This document shows, in pieces, positions 63,865 to 64,000 of a DNA stretch of 64,000 nt. Each line of letters begins with the position of its first letter. The stretch's first letter is position 1. A program made the position numbers and the translations under genes. The notes beneath the pieces were generated by a model. That model did not search any database. It was not told where the DNA came from and saw only the letters and a program-made list of their open reading frames with translations. This DNA comes from JAGXLC01 sp041686375. Lineage in GTDB: Bacteria; Bacteroidota; Bacteroidia; Bacteroidales; UBA12077. The stretch lies in the NCBI GenBank assembly GCA_041686375.1, contig JAWLEB010000013.1, forward strand, positions 7,986-71,985, in the 5' to 3' direction.

Positions 63865-64000
63865 TGCTCTTGTAATTTGGTATTATGGATTAAGTTCTTT
63901 CACCTGTTTTGTGCACCGCTTTAACGCCCCAAAAAACACCCGTTGATTATCAGCAAATTAGCGGTTAAAAATTTGAAATTTGGGTGACCCGTTGTATTTT

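Noticed and set aside
63900..64000. Possible transposase 3' end at the right edge
   Set aside because: A short minus-strand open frame runs in from the edge and stops near 63965, but it is too short to assign and no terminal inverted repeat is visible.
1..64000. CRISPR arrays, tRNA or rRNA genes
   Set aside because: No regularly spaced direct repeats, cloverleaf-like segments or rRNA-like conserved stretches were found on either strand.

Overview
The window is a chromosomal stretch of a Bacteroidota bacterium, most likely a marine or sediment Bacteroidales/Marinilabiliales-type organism. This rests on several things: low GC content with AT-rich spacers; -7 boxes of the TAnnTTTG type in front of several genes and few Shine-Dalgarno sites; a C-terminal type IX secretion (T9SS) sorting domain; a TonB-dependent cobalamin-receptor-like protein; SecA of about 1,100 residues with a SEC-C zinc tail; and the xerD / aroQ-pyk neighbourhood. 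The genus is not determined. There are no rRNA or tRNA genes, no CRISPR array and no intact insertion sequence.

Layout. 1-2.0 kb: the 5' part of a TPR protein gene and a free-methionine-sulfoxide reductase. 2.0-2.75 kb: a non-coding, hairpin-rich island. 2.75-16 kb: mixed metabolism and proteolysis (M14 peptidase, MFS protein, S9 peptidase, quinone oxidoreductase, PAP2 phosphatase, sulfotransferase-like protein, glutathione peroxidase, PLP decarboxylase, amidohydrolase, NYN-LOTUS protein). 16-26.9 kb: SecA, a tricorn-like protease, a T9SS-exported BNR-repeat protein and a lipoprotein. 27-30 kb: a cysteine desulfurase fused to selenophosphate synthetase, followed by an SDR gene. 30-33 kb: pyk, aroQ and xerD. 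33-38.7 kb: S9 and C1 peptidases, a nucleoside phosphorylase and a SirB1-like protein. 38.7-42.4 kb: surface-sugar genes (CapD-type dehydratase, WbpE-like aminotransferase, WbpD-like acetyltransferase). 42.5-45 kb: rny, a 6S RNA, zapA and a small coiled-coil gene. 45-52 kb: M23 and M28 peptidases, a membrane protein, a small lipoprotein and the TonB receptor. 52.3-54.6 kb: a sigma / anti-sigma / exported beta-repeat operon. 54.8-61.8 kb: alkaline phosphatase and then a signalling and redox cluster (kinase-less GAF/PAS sensor, decayed receiver/CheA remnant, two receivers, Crp/Fnr regulator, Rrf2 regulator, ferredoxin). 62-64 kb: an MBL hydrolase and a TetR regulator.

How the genes fit together. 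At least seven exported or envelope peptidases (M14, two S9, tricorn/S41, C1, M23, M28) suggest a protein- and peptide-degrading lifestyle. The desulfurase-SelD fusion couples selenium release to selenophosphate synthesis, but no selenoprotein or tRNA-selenation gene lies here. The 56-62 kb cluster looks like a redox/oxygen-responsive signalling region. A 37-bp nested palindrome with an FNR-like core sits 30 bp upstream of the Crp/Fnr gene, and palindromes also lie at the Rrf2 and TetR promoters. A 22-bp element recurs, in the same orientation, upstream of two genes, with a partial third copy upstream of wbpE.

Several starts were moved to internal ATG codons where the longest frame begins at TTG or GTG, in one case inside a terminator stem and in another inside a promoter. 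All functional calls come from reading motifs by eye; no database search was run.
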